A stretch of DNA of 64,000 nt from Microbacter margulisiae (GTDB taxonomy: Bacteria; Bacteroidota; Bacteroidia; Bacteroidales; Paludibacteraceae). Both the position numbers and the translations under genes were made by a program. Below the pieces are notes generated by a model. That model had not been told where the DNA came from. It ran no database searches and worked only from the letters and a program-made list of their open reading frames with translations. This document shows positions 20,027-29,441 of this stretch, piece after piece. How positions within the stretch are numbered: position 1 is the first letter of the stretch; every line of letters begins with the position of its first letter. The stretch spans positions 62,001 through 126,000 of the forward strand of contig NZ_JACHYB010000002.1 in NCBI RefSeq assembly GCF_014192515.1, written 5' to 3'.

Positions 20027-20605
20027 TCATTGCCAAAGATCCAGTAATTCCTGGGTTGTTAAGAGGATCATCATGTTTTTCATATTTGTAAGCGAACGAT
20101 TGTGCGCTTCCTGATCATAAGATGAGACTGCATCAGTCACAATAACAGGAAAAAAACCTCTATTTAAGGCATCCCTGGCGCTCGATTCCACACCTATTTC
20201 AGTAGCTATACCGGTGAAGACAATAGTAGTCAACCCTGCATTCCGCATCAGAAGTTCAAAATTTGTCCCAATAAAAATACTTGCCGTATTTTTGGGGATC
20301 ACTATCTCGCCCGCCTTTGGCTCAATTGCCAAATCAAAGCCTTCTGGCGTCGACTTTAAAGCTGCCATCCGCTTGGCCCCAAAATATTTCCGGGCTGGCG
20401 ATTCAAACTGTTGCGGTAGCGGCGTAATTTTCGAAAATGAGACAGGTATCTGTTTTTCCCTCGCCTTGCTCAACACTTCGTTATTATGAACCAAAAATTC
20501 CGTTTTATTGTAAATTTTATCCACCAGCATGTTTTGAACATCCCAAATCAATACCATAGTTTTATCGGGAGCGACAATTGTTTTCAATATTTCATCCTGT
20601 GCCAT
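20027..20605 (-). CDS. Isochorismatase-fold protein lacking the catalytic cysteine
   Basis: A 192-residue member of the isochorismatase/nicotinamidase superfamily. The Asp of the triad (LIWDVQN, near residue 23) and the Lys region (IVIPKN) are present. The nucleophile position reads GIATEIGVESSARDA, where active members have Cys in place of the second Gly. The whole protein contains no cysteine. The fold assignment is firm; ordinary thiol-dependent hydrolysis seems impossible, so it may be a binding protein or use another chemistry. Confidence 0.82.
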   Translation of the reverse strand: MAQDEILKTIVAPDKTMVLIWDVQNMLVDKIYNKTEFLVHNNEVLSKAREKQIPVSFSKITPLPQQFESPARKYFGAKRMAALKSTPEGFDLAIEPKAGEIVIPKNTASIFIGTNFELLMRNAGLTTIVFTGIATEIGVESSARDALNRGFFPVIVTDAVSSYDQEAHNRSLTNMKNMMILLTTQELLDLWQ

Positions 20606-20729
20606 ACGTATTAAATTTTTATTGATTCATTTGTAAACTGACATAACATACCCTCACTGGCCAACGATTTTAATCCATAACTTTATGGGAATAGCAAAAA
20701 ATAGCATTTCTCCCCACCTGTATAGCAGA

Positions 20730-20921
20730 TTATTTTGCAAGCTTTCCCGACAAGGCAATGCCGCCGACGCCAATATTATCCATATCATTCTCTTTAATAA
20801 GAACAATATAAGCCTCTTTTCTGACATTCATAATTTTACTTGCCACTTCGGTAAGTGATGCAATCAATTCACTCTTTTGTTCTTTGGTCAATTTTGACCC
20901 TTCTACTGAAATTACCGGCAT
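20730..20921 (-). CDS. 4-oxalocrotonate tautomerase-family protein
   Basis: A 63-residue tautomerase subunit. After Met removal the catalytic Pro1 is exposed (MPVISVEG), followed by KLTKEQKSELIASLTEVASKIM and YIVLIKENDMDNIGVGG, the usual 4-OT strand-helix-strand layout and length. A strong ribosome-binding site (AAGGAGGA) precedes the ATG. The physiological substrate is unknown. It lies between the isochorismatase-fold gene and an FAD dehydrogenase, all on the minus strand. Confidence 0.88.
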   Translation of the reverse strand: MPVISVEGSKLTKEQKSELIASLTEVASKIMNVRKEAYIVLIKENDMDNIGVGGIALSGKLAK

Positions 20922-20990
20922 GTTTTCTCCTCCTTATTTGTATTTTGATGTATTGATATAGGATCTGAAATTAATTCCAGCCTGATATGA

Positions 20991-22556
20991 TTATTGATTA
21001 AGAAACTTTTTCACGGCGTGAGCACAATTTTCGCCATCCATGGCTGATGATGTAATTCCTCCGGCATAACCGGCGCCTTCGCCACAAGGGAAAAGGCCTG
21101 CAACTTGTACATGTTGCATGGTCTCAAGATTGCGTGGAATACGTACCGGAGAAGAAGTTCGCGACTCAACACCGAGTAATAACGCCTCATTTGTCAGAAA
21201 TCCATGCATCTTACGATCAATATGTTTGATTCCTTCCCGTAAACGAGTTGAAATCATTGACGGTAACCAAAAATGAAGCGGCGATGAAAGCGTTCCGGGC
21301 AAATAAGAACAATCAGGTAACGACCCCGAAAGTTTACCTTTGACAAAATCAGCTACCCTTTGAGCCGGAGCTTTTTGTCCAAGTCCTCCATTATTAATAT
21401 ATGCAAGGGATTCCAGACTTTCCTGAAAACGCACGCCGGCAAATGCCCTCAGGGTTTCATAATCCGGGACATCCTCTGGTCTGATTTCGACAACCAGTCC
21501 TGAGTTGGCAAACGGCGAATTTCGCTGAGATGCTGACATTCCATTGACTACCACTTCTTTTGTCCCTGTAGATGCCGAAACGATATGTCCGCCGGGGCAC
21601 ATACAAAAAGAGTAAACTCCCCTGTCTTCCACCTGATCGACCACGTTATACGAAGCAGCAGGCAAATATTGGTTTCGCACGCGCTGATGATACTGAATGG
21701 AATCGATCAACGCCTGCGGATGTTCTATCCGCACTCCCATAGCAAAACCTTTAGCTTCAAGCAAAAGGTCATTGTGTAAAAGCATATCATAGACATCACG
21801 CGCAGAGTGTCCTGTAGCCAAAATAACGGCCCGTGCATTACGAGTCGTTCCATCCGCCAATTTCACACCTTCAACTGAATGATTTTTAATCAAAAGATCC
21901 ACCACTTTTGCTGAAAAATGAATTTCCCCACCTGCATTTAGAATCGTATTGCGTATATTCCGCACAATGATTGGTAATTGATCTGTTCCTAAATGAGGAT
22001 GAGCTCCATACATGATCTCTTCTTTAGCCCCATGATAGCGGAAAATAGACAAAATACGCTGAATATCTCCTTTTTTGTTTGAGCGCGTATATAACTTACC
22101 ATCCGAAAAAGTACCGGCTCCTCCTTCTCCAAAACAATAATTTGATTCGGGATTGACACCTTGATTACGCATCAACAGAGCAATATCTTTTTTGCGTTCA
22201 CTAACTTCTTTGCCCCGTTCCAGAACCACAGGCTTCAGCCCAAGCTCAATCAACCGCAACGCAGCAAATAAACCTGCCGGACCAGCACCAATAACAATCA
22301 CCTCTTCGCCAGCATGTACGTCGTCATAATGCAGCGGGATCATCTCATCAGAAAGACGGTCTGATGCCGTTGCCACATCAACCTTAAGATTTACTTTAGG
22401 AAAATGACCGCGGGAATCAATTGATTGCCTGATTTTTCGAAAATTTGTTACTTCTTTTGATTCAAGATGAAGTTCTCTTGCAATACGACGTTGCAAAAGA
22501 TCGGACATAGCAGCCTCTTCCGGGGAAACTATAAGCTGTAGATGAAATATAGCCAT
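20991..22556 (-). CDS. FAD-dependent dehydrogenase (BFD-type NAD(P)/FAD oxidoreductase)
   Basis: A 521-residue cytoplasmic flavoprotein of the conserved bacterial family often annotated as FAD-dependent dehydrogenase. It shows the Rossmann motif VIVIGAGPAGLFAALRL, the ERGKEVSERKKD segment, FGEGGAGTFSDGKLYTR and a C-terminal GLFPCGEGAGYAGGITSSAMDG FAD-binding end. Start placed at 22556 (MAIFHLQL), because a TATATTTG promoter core at 22583-22590 lies inside the longer 22601 frame. The reaction is not established for this family. Confidence 0.85.
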   Translation of the reverse strand: MAIFHLQLIVSPEEAAMSDLLQRRIARELHLESKEVTNFRKIRQSIDSRGHFPKVNLKVDVATASDRLSDEMIPLHYDDVHAGEEVIVIGAGPAGLFAALRLIELGLKPVVLERGKEVSERKKDIALLMRNQGVNPESNYCFGEGGAGTFSDGKLYTRSNKKGDIQRILSIFRYHGAKEEIMYGAHPHLGTDQLPIIVRNIRNTILNAGGEIHFSAKVVDLLIKNHSVEGVKLADGTTRNARAVILATGHSARDVYDMLLHNDLLLEAKGFAMGVRIEHPQALIDSIQYHQRVRNQYLPAASYNVVDQVEDRGVYSFCMCPGGHIVSASTGTKEVVVNGMSASQRNSPFANSGLVVEIRPEDVPDYETLRAFAGVRFQESLESLAYINNGGLGQKAPAQRVADFVKGKLSGSLPDCSYLPGTLSSPLHFWLPSMISTRLREGIKHIDRKMHGFLTNEALLLGVESRTSSPVRIPRNLETMQHVQVAGLFPCGEGAGYAGGITSSAMDGENCAHAVKKFLNQ

Positions 22557-22582
22557 TGGCAAAAAAGAATAAACTTGTCTTG

Positions 22583-22590
22583 CAAATATA
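22583..22590 (-). promoter_or_regulatory. Promoter core of the FAD dehydrogenase gene
   Basis: On the minus strand it reads TATATTTG, 27 bases before the chosen ATG. It decides against the longer ORF start at 22601. Confidence 0.5.
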
Positions 22591-22758
22591 CGATTCCGCA
22601 ATCACAGATACAAGTCATCAAAATTAAACAACCCTTTCATCGGCGAATATATTGATTTTAAATAGTCAGGCTAAGAAATAGAAAAGCACGTTTTGCATTA
22701 TAAGAGCCTAATTTTTCCCTATTTGTCATAACTCGATTCCTAAACGGGAAATATTCTG

Positions 22759-22766
22759 TATTTTTG
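22759..22766 (+). promoter_or_regulatory. Promoter core of the ctp-glycan operon
   Basis: TATTTTTG fits TAnnTTTG, 25 bases before the ATG at 22791, and excludes the upstream ATG at 22764 as start. Confidence 0.55.
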
Positions 22767-22790
22767 CAAAAACTTAAAGCAAATATCCGT

Positions 22791-24449
22791 ATGTCGATAC
22801 TTAAAAGATTATCGTTAGCTGCACTCTTGTTGGTGCTGGCTACCAGCGGCGCATGGAGCGCAAATACCAATACAGGTGATAAACATTTCGAATTGTCGAA
22901 AAACCTGGATATTTTCAATGCCTTATTCAGAGATCTGGATGCGTTTTACGTAGATACAGTTAATTATCAAAAACTCATTACATCAGGTATCAACGACATG
23001 CTCTCCGATCTTGATCCCTATACGATTTATATACCTGAAGATCAAACCGACTTTCTCAAAGAACTAACTACAGGAGAGTATGCCGGTGTCGGAGCTGAAA
23101 TAGGACAAAAAAATGGATATGTTTACATCAATGAGCCTTTCTATGGGAAGCCAGCTCAAAAAGCCGGGTTGAAAGCAGGAGATATCCTACTCTCTCTGGA
23201 TGGAGTTGCATTGAAAGGAAAAACCACTGAGCAAGTCAGTAACTTGCTAAAAGGACAACCGCAAACGGTGGTAAAATTAAAAATACAACGACCAGGGATC
23301 GACAAGCCATTGTATTTCAATGTAACGCGTGAGAAAATCACTATTAATCCGGTAGTGTATTACGGCGTTCTGAAAAACAATATCGGATACGTCATGCTAA
23401 GCGGTTTTACCGAAAATGCTGCTGATGAAATGCAAACTGCTTTGCAATATCTTCTTAGCAAACATATTACTTCATTAATGATTGATCTTCGCAATAATCC
23501 GGGAGGGATCATCGATGAAGCGGTAAAAATGGTTGGATTTTTTGTTCCTAAGGGTACCGAAGTAGTGTCGACCCGAGGCAAAGTAAAGGCTTGGGATAAA
23601 GTGTATCGAACACAAAACGAACCAATTGTACCTAGCTTACCCATGACTGTTTTGGTAGATGGCAATACAGCTTCCGCTGCTGAAATTTTATCCGGTTCAC
23701 TACAAGATCTGGATAGAGCTGTAATTGTTGGCACACGTACATTTGGGAAAGGATTAGTACAATCAATCAAACCATTGCCTTACGATGGACACTTAAAAGT
23801 CACCACGGCTAAATATTATATTCCAAGTGGCAGGTGCATTCAGGCCATCAATTATGCTGAACGCAATGCTGATGGCAGTCCAATGCGGGTTCCCGACAGC
23901 CTGACGCATGTTTTCAAAACTATGGATGGAAGATTAGTTCGCGATGGAGGTGGCATACGTCCAGATGTTGAAGTCAAAGACAGTACTCCTGTAAATATCA
24001 CCTACTATTTATATACACAAAACATTATCTTCGATTTTGCCACACAATATGCCTTAAAACATCTTTCGATAGCAGCTCCGGAACAGTTCGGCATAACCGA
24101 TGCAGATTATCAGAACTTCATCAACTTTGTAAAATCACAGCATTTTCACTATACACTGCAAAGCGCGACATTACTAAATAAGCTCATTGCTACTGCAAAA
24201 ATGGAAGGATACGGAGATCTTGCGGCTACAGATTTCAAATCACTCCAATCGATTCTGGTGCCTAATATTGATCAGGATTTAATGCGGTTTAAACCTGACA
24301 TTGAAAAACTGATTAATGGTGAAATTGTAAAACGTTATTATTACGAAGAAGGCGCCGTCCGCTACTCCATACAACATGACAAAACAGTGGATAAGGCAAT
24401 TGAAGTGCTCGACAACAACGCAGAATACAACAAATTACTTGGAAAATAA
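22791..24449 (+). CDS. Carboxy-terminal processing protease (S41)
   Basis: A 552-residue exported serine protease. After a signal peptide (MSILKRLSLAALLLVLATSGAWSA) come a helical N-domain, a PDZ domain (GVGAEIGQKNGYVYI...PAQKAGLKAGDILLSLDG) and the S41 catalytic core with nucleophile Ser in GNTASAAEI and general-base Lys in RTFGKGLVQ. It cleaves C-termini of periplasmic or outer-membrane substrates. The C-terminal third is the Bacteroidota-type helical extension. The first glycan gene starts 27 bases downstream, so the two are probably co-transcribed. Confidence 0.92.
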   Translation: MSILKRLSLAALLLVLATSGAWSANTNTGDKHFELSKNLDIFNALFRDLDAFYVDTVNYQKLITSGINDMLSDLDPYTIYIPEDQTDFLKELTTGEYAGVGAEIGQKNGYVYINEPFYGKPAQKAGLKAGDILLSLDGVALKGKTTEQVSNLLKGQPQTVVKLKIQRPGIDKPLYFNVTREKITINPVVYYGVLKNNIGYVMLSGFTENAADEMQTALQYLLSKHITSLMIDLRNNPGGIIDEAVKMVGFFVPKGTEVVSTRGKVKAWDKVYRTQNEPIVPSLPMTVLVDGNTASAAEILSGSLQDLDRAVIVGTRTFGKGLVQSIKPLPYDGHLKVTTAKYYIPSGRCIQAINYAERNADGSPMRVPDSLTHVFKTMDGRLVRDGGGIRPDVEVKDSTPVNITYYLYTQNIIFDFATQYALKHLSIAAPEQFGITDADYQNFINFVKSQHFHYTLQSATLLNKLIATAKMEGYGDLAATDFKSLQSILVPNIDQDLMRFKPDIEKLINGEIVKRYYYEEGAVRYSIQHDKTVDKAIEVLDNNAEYNKLLGK

Positions 24450-24476
24450 GTTTCTGTAAACCAGTTTATTTGTTTC

Positions 24477-25772
24477 ATGCAGAAAAAGGTTCTCATCATT
24501 ACCTATTATTGGCCACCGTCAGGCGGTTCAGGAGTTCAACGTTGGTTGAAGTTTGCTAAATATTTGCCACAATTCGGATGGGAACCTGTTATTTATACAC
24601 CTGAGAATCCTGATTTTCAGTTAAAAGATGAATCACTTCTAAAAGATGTGTCCCCGAATACGACGGTTCTAAAGACACCTATTTGGGAGCCATACCAGCT
24701 CTTCAACCGCTTAACGGGGAAGAAAAGGAGTAAAGAAACCGTAGTCATTGGACAGCAAAAAGGAGGTACAGTACATACAATCGGAATGACTTTGCGGGGT
24801 AATTTGCTGATTCCTGATCCACGTTGCTTTTGGATACATCCATCCGTGCAATTTCTGACGAAATATTTAAAAGACCATCCGGTCGATGCTATGGTGACTA
24901 CAGGACCACCCCACTCTATGCATATGATCGGACTGAAATTGCATCACAAATTACATATTCCATGGATTGCTGATTTTCGAGATCCGTGGACAAACATTGA
25001 TTTTTACAAAGATCTCAATTTGACTTGGTGTGCCGACAGGATCCATAAACGGAAAGAACAGCAAGTTATTGCCGAAGCCAATTGCGTAGTAAGCGTCACG
25101 CCAACATGGTGTGCCGAGTTTGAAGCCAAACATCCCCAAAGAACTGCTTTGGTTCACAATGGATATGACGAAGCCGACCTTCCTCAAGAGGAAGCAAAAC
25201 CAGACAAAAATTTTACCATTGTTCATATCGGTAGCATTAATGAGGCACGAAATCCAACACTTCTCTGGCAAGCTTTAAGTGAGTTACTTCCAAATAATCC
25301 GGGACTTCAGAAGAATTTAAAGATTAAACTTGTAGGCAACACAGACCCATCCGTTTCGGATGACATATCCCGTTTTCAACTAAAAGATTATGTAGAAAAC
25401 ATAGGGTATCTGCCACATCATGAAGCCATCCGGTTTCAACAAAATGCGCAGATCTTGCTGTTGCTTATTAACAATACTCCTAATGCCAATGGCATTTTAA
25501 CGGGCAAGCTTTATGAATACATGGCATCGCAACGGCCTGTTTTAGCCATTGGACCCAGTAGTAGCGATATAGCCAAACTTTTGGACGAAACAAAAGCAGG
25601 CATCATCGTCGATTTTGACGATCTCAAAGGAATGAAAAACACATTACTACATTACTTTGAACAGTATCAACAAGGCACACTTCATTCCACCACCACAGGC
25701 TACGAAAAATATTCACGGAAAGCGCAATGTGGTGTATTTGCCGGCCTTCTTGATGATATTACAAAACATTAA
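24477..25772 (+). CDS. GT4-family glycosyltransferase
   Basis: A 431-residue GT-B glycosyltransferase without membrane segments. The acceptor-side start YYWPPSGGSGVQRWLKFAKYL is characteristic of these surface-glycan enzymes. The donor-side half has FTIVHIGSINEARNPTLLWQAL, GNTDPSVSDD and the GKLYEYMASQRPVLAIGP segment corresponding to the E-x7-E region. It probably adds one sugar of the O-antigen or exopolysaccharide repeat; donor and acceptor are unknown. It is the first of eight tightly spaced genes (gaps of 3-39 bases). Confidence 0.85.
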   Translation: MQKKVLIITYYWPPSGGSGVQRWLKFAKYLPQFGWEPVIYTPENPDFQLKDESLLKDVSPNTTVLKTPIWEPYQLFNRLTGKKRSKETVVIGQQKGGTVHTIGMTLRGNLLIPDPRCFWIHPSVQFLTKYLKDHPVDAMVTTGPPHSMHMIGLKLHHKLHIPWIADFRDPWTNIDFYKDLNLTWCADRIHKRKEQQVIAEANCVVSVTPTWCAEFEAKHPQRTALVHNGYDEADLPQEEAKPDKNFTIVHIGSINEARNPTLLWQALSELLPNNPGLQKNLKIKLVGNTDPSVSDDISRFQLKDYVENIGYLPHHEAIRFQQNAQILLLLINNTPNANGILTGKLYEYMASQRPVLAIGPSSSDIAKLLDETKAGIIVDFDDLKGMKNTLLHYFEQYQQGTLHSTTTGYEKYSRKAQCGVFAGLLDDITKH

Positions 25773-25775
25773 TCC

Positions 25776-26894
25776 ATGAAGAAAAAAATATTATTGGTAG
25801 TTGGAGCACGTCCAAATTTTATGAAAATAGCTCCGTTGATGCATGCGCTTCAGGATAATCCTCATCTTGAAGCTATTTTGGTACATACCGGACAGCATTA
25901 CGACAACCAGATGTCAGGCCGTTTTTTTGAAGAATTAGGCATTCCAGCTCCACATATCAATCTTGAAGTAGGTTCTGCATCACATGCCCAACAGACAGCA
26001 CGTATCATGATGGGTTTTGAACAGGTTTGTTTGGACGAAAAACCCGATTTTGTTCTGGTGGTTGGCGATGTAAACAGTACGGCAGCCTGCACGTTAGTTG
26101 CTGCAAAACTTAACATCAAATCCATCCATTATGAGGCCGGATTACGCAGCCGTGACCGCTCTATGCCCGAAGAAATAAATCGACTTGTGACCGATGCCAT
26201 AAGCGATTATTTTTTTACCACAAGTGTCGATGCCGATGACAATTTACTCAAAGAAGGCGTTTCAGCAGATCAGATTTTTATGGTCGGAAACCTGATGATT
26301 GACACACTGGAAGCTAACTTATCCAAAGCCCAAAGCAGTACGCAAATTTTCCCCTTGTTGAATAAAGGAGAACATATCAACATTGCAGATATTGCAAAAG
26401 CTGGATATGGGGTCATGACGTTTCATCGTCCGTCCAATGTAGATAATAAAGAAATATTGACGCAACTGGTTTCAATTTGGGGTGCTATCTCCGAAAAGAT
26501 TCCCCTGGTATTTCCCATTCATCCCCGTACCTATAAAAACATTCAACAATTCGGATTGCTTGACAAGATCAATCAATATGAACATCTTTTGTTGATTGAA
26601 CCGTTAGGTTATCTTGAATTTATTCATTTGGTGAGCAACGCCACTTTTGCCTTGACCGACTCCGGTGGCATTCAGGAAGAGACTACTCATCTCAATATTC
26701 CTTGCCTGACAGTTCGCCCGAATACAGAGCGCCCTGTGACAGTATGGGAAGGGAGTAACAAATTGATTCAGCTGAATGATATAGAACAAGAAATCAACTT
26801 AATTCTTCAGGGAAACGGAAAGAAAGGAACAAACCCAAAATATTGGGATGGAAAAACTGCACAACGGATTGTAGCGATTCTGGAAACGATTTAA
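25776..26894 (+). CDS. wecB: UDP-N-acetylglucosamine 2-epimerase (WecB type)
   Basis: A 372-residue non-hydrolysing 2-epimerase that interconverts UDP-GlcNAc and UDP-ManNAc for surface glycans. Motifs: VVGARPNFMKIAPLM, VHTGQHYDNQMSG, VVGDVNSTAACTLVA, HYEAGLRSRDRSMPEEINR and the C-terminal TDSGGIQEETTHLNIPCLTVR. Length and order are normal. It begins three bases after the GT4 stop. A second, differently specialised epimerase follows directly. Confidence 0.92.
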   Translation: MKKKILLVVGARPNFMKIAPLMHALQDNPHLEAILVHTGQHYDNQMSGRFFEELGIPAPHINLEVGSASHAQQTARIMMGFEQVCLDEKPDFVLVVGDVNSTAACTLVAAKLNIKSIHYEAGLRSRDRSMPEEINRLVTDAISDYFFTTSVDADDNLLKEGVSADQIFMVGNLMIDTLEANLSKAQSSTQIFPLLNKGEHINIADIAKAGYGVMTFHRPSNVDNKEILTQLVSIWGAISEKIPLVFPIHPRTYKNIQQFGLLDKINQYEHLLLIEPLGYLEFIHLVSNATFALTDSGGIQEETTHLNIPCLTVRPNTERPVTVWEGSNKLIQLNDIEQEINLILQGNGKKGTNPKYWDGKTAQRIVAILETI

Positions 26895-26906
26895 AATCAT
26901 AAACCT

Positions 26907-27977
26907 ATGAAGCGTATTTTCACTATTGTTGGGGCACGGCCTCAGTTTGTGAAAGCTGCTGCCGTTAGCCGAATGCTCAAAAAACATGGCATTGACGAAG
27001 TGTTGGTGCATACAGGACAACATTTTGATGCCAACATGTCGGACGTGTTTTTTGAGGAAATGGAAATCCCCAAACCAGACCATAATTTGAATATTAACGG
27101 TTTGACGCACGGAGCAATGACCGGGCGTATGCTTGAAGGGATTGAGAAACTTTTGTTGCAAGAACAACCTGATGCCGTAATGGTTTTCGGTGATACGAAC
27201 TCTACACTGGCAGGGGCATTGGCAGCAAAAAAAATTAATATTCCGGTAATTCACGTCGAAGCCGGCCTGCGATCTTTCAATATGAAAATGCCGGAAGAAA
27301 TCAACCGAATCATAACTGACCGCATATCCGACATCCTTTTCTGCCCGACGGAAAATGCCATACAAAATCTTAAACGTGAAGGGTTTGATCTTTTTCCTGT
27401 CAAAATAATCAAAAATGGAGATGTAATGCAGGATGCCGCCTACTATTATGCGCAGAAAGCAGCATTAAAATCGACCATTATCGAACAATTAGGATTACAC
27501 CATTTTGTACTGGCAACCATTCACAGGCAAGAAAATACGGATGATATTCAAAAGCTTCATCATTTGATTGATGGATTGAATGCCATTAATCATGAAATAC
27601 CGGTTGTTCTTCCATTACATCCACGCACAGAACACATTTTAAGCCAATGTCATATCCGTTCAAAATGTATCATTATTAAACCCGTTGGATATTTTGATAT
27701 GATTAGACTCCTGAAATCCTGCCAATTGGTCATAACCGACAGTGGAGGAGTTCAAAAGGAAGCCTTTTTCTTCGGTAAACATTGCATCACATTGCGTGAA
27801 GAAACGGAATGGGTTGAGCTGGTGGAAAATGGATTCAACACATTGGTAGGCGCTGACGAAAACCTGTTATTTGCCGCTTATCACACCATGAAGCAAAAAC
27901 AATCCGACTTTTCGCTCAATCTGTATGGCAATGGAACAGCTGCTGAACAGATAGCATTAACAATCAAAGAACTATAA
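26907..27977 (+). CDS. UDP-sugar 2-epimerase, WbpI-like
   Basis: A 356-residue paralogue of the preceding gene. It starts with IVGARPQFVKAAAVSRML and has HTGQHFDANMSDVFFEEM, FGDTNSTLAGALAA, HVEAGLRSFNMKMPEEINR and TDSGGVQKEAFFFGKHCITLREETEW. These are the sequence preferences of the WbpI group, which epimerises UDP-2,3-diacetamido-glucuronic acid, rather than plain WecB. None of the other enzymes that make that sugar (WbpA/B/D/E type) is in the window, so the substrate is inferred only. It is 12 bases downstream of wecB. Confidence 0.85.
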   Translation: MKRIFTIVGARPQFVKAAAVSRMLKKHGIDEVLVHTGQHFDANMSDVFFEEMEIPKPDHNLNINGLTHGAMTGRMLEGIEKLLLQEQPDAVMVFGDTNSTLAGALAAKKINIPVIHVEAGLRSFNMKMPEEINRIITDRISDILFCPTENAIQNLKREGFDLFPVKIIKNGDVMQDAAYYYAQKAALKSTIIEQLGLHHFVLATIHRQENTDDIQKLHHLIDGLNAINHEIPVVLPLHPRTEHILSQCHIRSKCIIIKPVGYFDMIRLLKSCQLVITDSGGVQKEAFFFGKHCITLREETEWVELVENGFNTLVGADENLLFAAYHTMKQKQSDFSLNLYGNGTAAEQIALTIKEL

Positions 27978-27995
27978 TCAACAAAAATACCACAC

Positions 27996-29402
27996 ATGCA
28001 AATCGGACGAAAAGATGTGGCATGGAATTTTGCGGCTACCTTTATGCGCATCGCCTCAGGGCTGATTGTGTTGCCATTGGTATTACGCCTTCTGCCCAGC
28101 CAGGAAGTAGGATTATGGAATATTTTCCTGACTATCGGATCCATTGCTATCTTGCTCGATTTCGGTTTTTCCAATGCATTCGCCCGTAATATTACCTACA
28201 TCTTCAGTGGAGTCAAAGAGCTCAAAGCGGAAGGATATGTCGCTGTTGACCAAAATGATTCATCCATAGACTATGGACTTTTACGTAGTGTCATCAATGC
28301 CATGCGAAGATATTACGGCATTCTGGCAGGCGCTTTTCTGCTGTTGTTTATCTTAGCCAGTCCTTTCTATTTGCGTTCTGTGCTTGAAAAATACAACGGA
28401 AATACTCATGTAGTTTGGGTCGCCTGGTTTACATACGGAACACTTGTTGCATACCAGTTATATACTTTCTATTATGGCGCTTTACTGACCGGGAGGGGAT
28501 TTGTAAAGAAAAATATGCAGATTATTGTTGCAGCACAAAGCGCCCGTATCATCATTACGGCTATTTTTCTTCTGAACGGCCTCGGATTGATGTCTCTGGT
28601 GGTCGGAATGTTTATCAGTGATATCATTAACCGCACATTATCCTATCTGGCATTTTACGACAAAGAGATAAAATATCAGATCAAACACAGCACTGCCATG
28701 CCTGTACGGGCGATCATGAAAATCATGACACCCAATGCTATCAAAATCGGCCTCACCTCGGTAGGCGGATTCCTGATCAATAAAGCGGTTATACTTATTG
28801 CGCCCCTTTATTTATCGTTAACGGATATAGCCTCTTATGGAACGACGAAACAATTTATTGACTTAATTGCATCTATCGGAAGCATTTGGTTCACTACTTA
28901 TTATCCGAAAATGACTTTATATCGGGTTAATAATGAAATTGATGGCGTAAAGCGGCTATACACCAAGAGTAAAATTTTCCTGATCGGATCTTTTATCGTT
29001 ATGGGAACCGGGCTCATTATAGCTGGGCCTCCCGTCCTTCAATTTATTCATAGTAAAACCCATCTCCTGCCTGATGTAATGATATTTGTTTGTCTGATAA
29101 TTGGATTCTTGGAGACGAATCATGGCATTTCGGGAGCACTGCTGCTTACCAAAAACGAAGTACCTTTCGTGAAAGCATCACTTTTGTCAGGAACGGGAAC
29201 CATCATCCTTCTTTTGTTGGGACTAAAAGTTACATCGTTAGGTATCTGGAGCATGTTATTAGCACCGGGACTGGCACAGGCAACCTATCAAAACTGGAAA
29301 TGGCCGCTATCCGTCATTCAGGATTTGAAACTCACGTTAGGAGATTATTTTCAAGCCTTCCGGACATTTTTGCAAGGGATAAAGGAGACCGTTAAAAAAT
29401 AA
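27996..29402 (+). CDS. Oligosaccharide flippase-family membrane protein (Wzx-like)
   Basis: A 468-residue inner-membrane protein with about 12 hydrophobic segments, starting MQIGRKDVAWNFAATFMRIASGLIVLPLVLRLLP, the typical entry of polysaccharide-transporter (MOP) family members. It probably flips the undecaprenyl-linked repeat unit built by the surrounding transferases. No Wzy-like polymerase is evident in the window. It is 18 bases after the WbpI-like gene. Confidence 0.82.
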   Translation: MQIGRKDVAWNFAATFMRIASGLIVLPLVLRLLPSQEVGLWNIFLTIGSIAILLDFGFSNAFARNITYIFSGVKELKAEGYVAVDQNDSSIDYGLLRSVINAMRRYYGILAGAFLLLFILASPFYLRSVLEKYNGNTHVVWVAWFTYGTLVAYQLYTFYYGALLTGRGFVKKNMQIIVAAQSARIIITAIFLLNGLGLMSLVVGMFISDIINRTLSYLAFYDKEIKYQIKHSTAMPVRAIMKIMTPNAIKIGLTSVGGFLINKAVILIAPLYLSLTDIASYGTTKQFIDLIASIGSIWFTTYYPKMTLYRVNNEIDGVKRLYTKSKIFLIGSFIVMGTGLIIAGPPVLQFIHSKTHLLPDVMIFVCLIIGFLETNHGISGALLLTKNEVPFVKASLLSGTGTIILLLLGLKVTSLGIWSMLLAPGLAQATYQNWKWPLSVIQDLKLTLGDYFQAFRTFLQGIKETVKK

Positions 29403-29407
29403 CTTTG

Positions 29408-29415
29408 TACCTTTG
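29408..29415 (+). promoter_or_regulatory. Internal promoter core in the glycan operon
   Basis: TACCTTTG followed by TTC lies 27 bases before the next ATG. This 39-base gap is the largest in the operon, so a secondary promoter is plausible. Confidence 0.4.
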
Positions 29416-29441
29416 TTCAATAGCTTAACACAATAGTTTGT

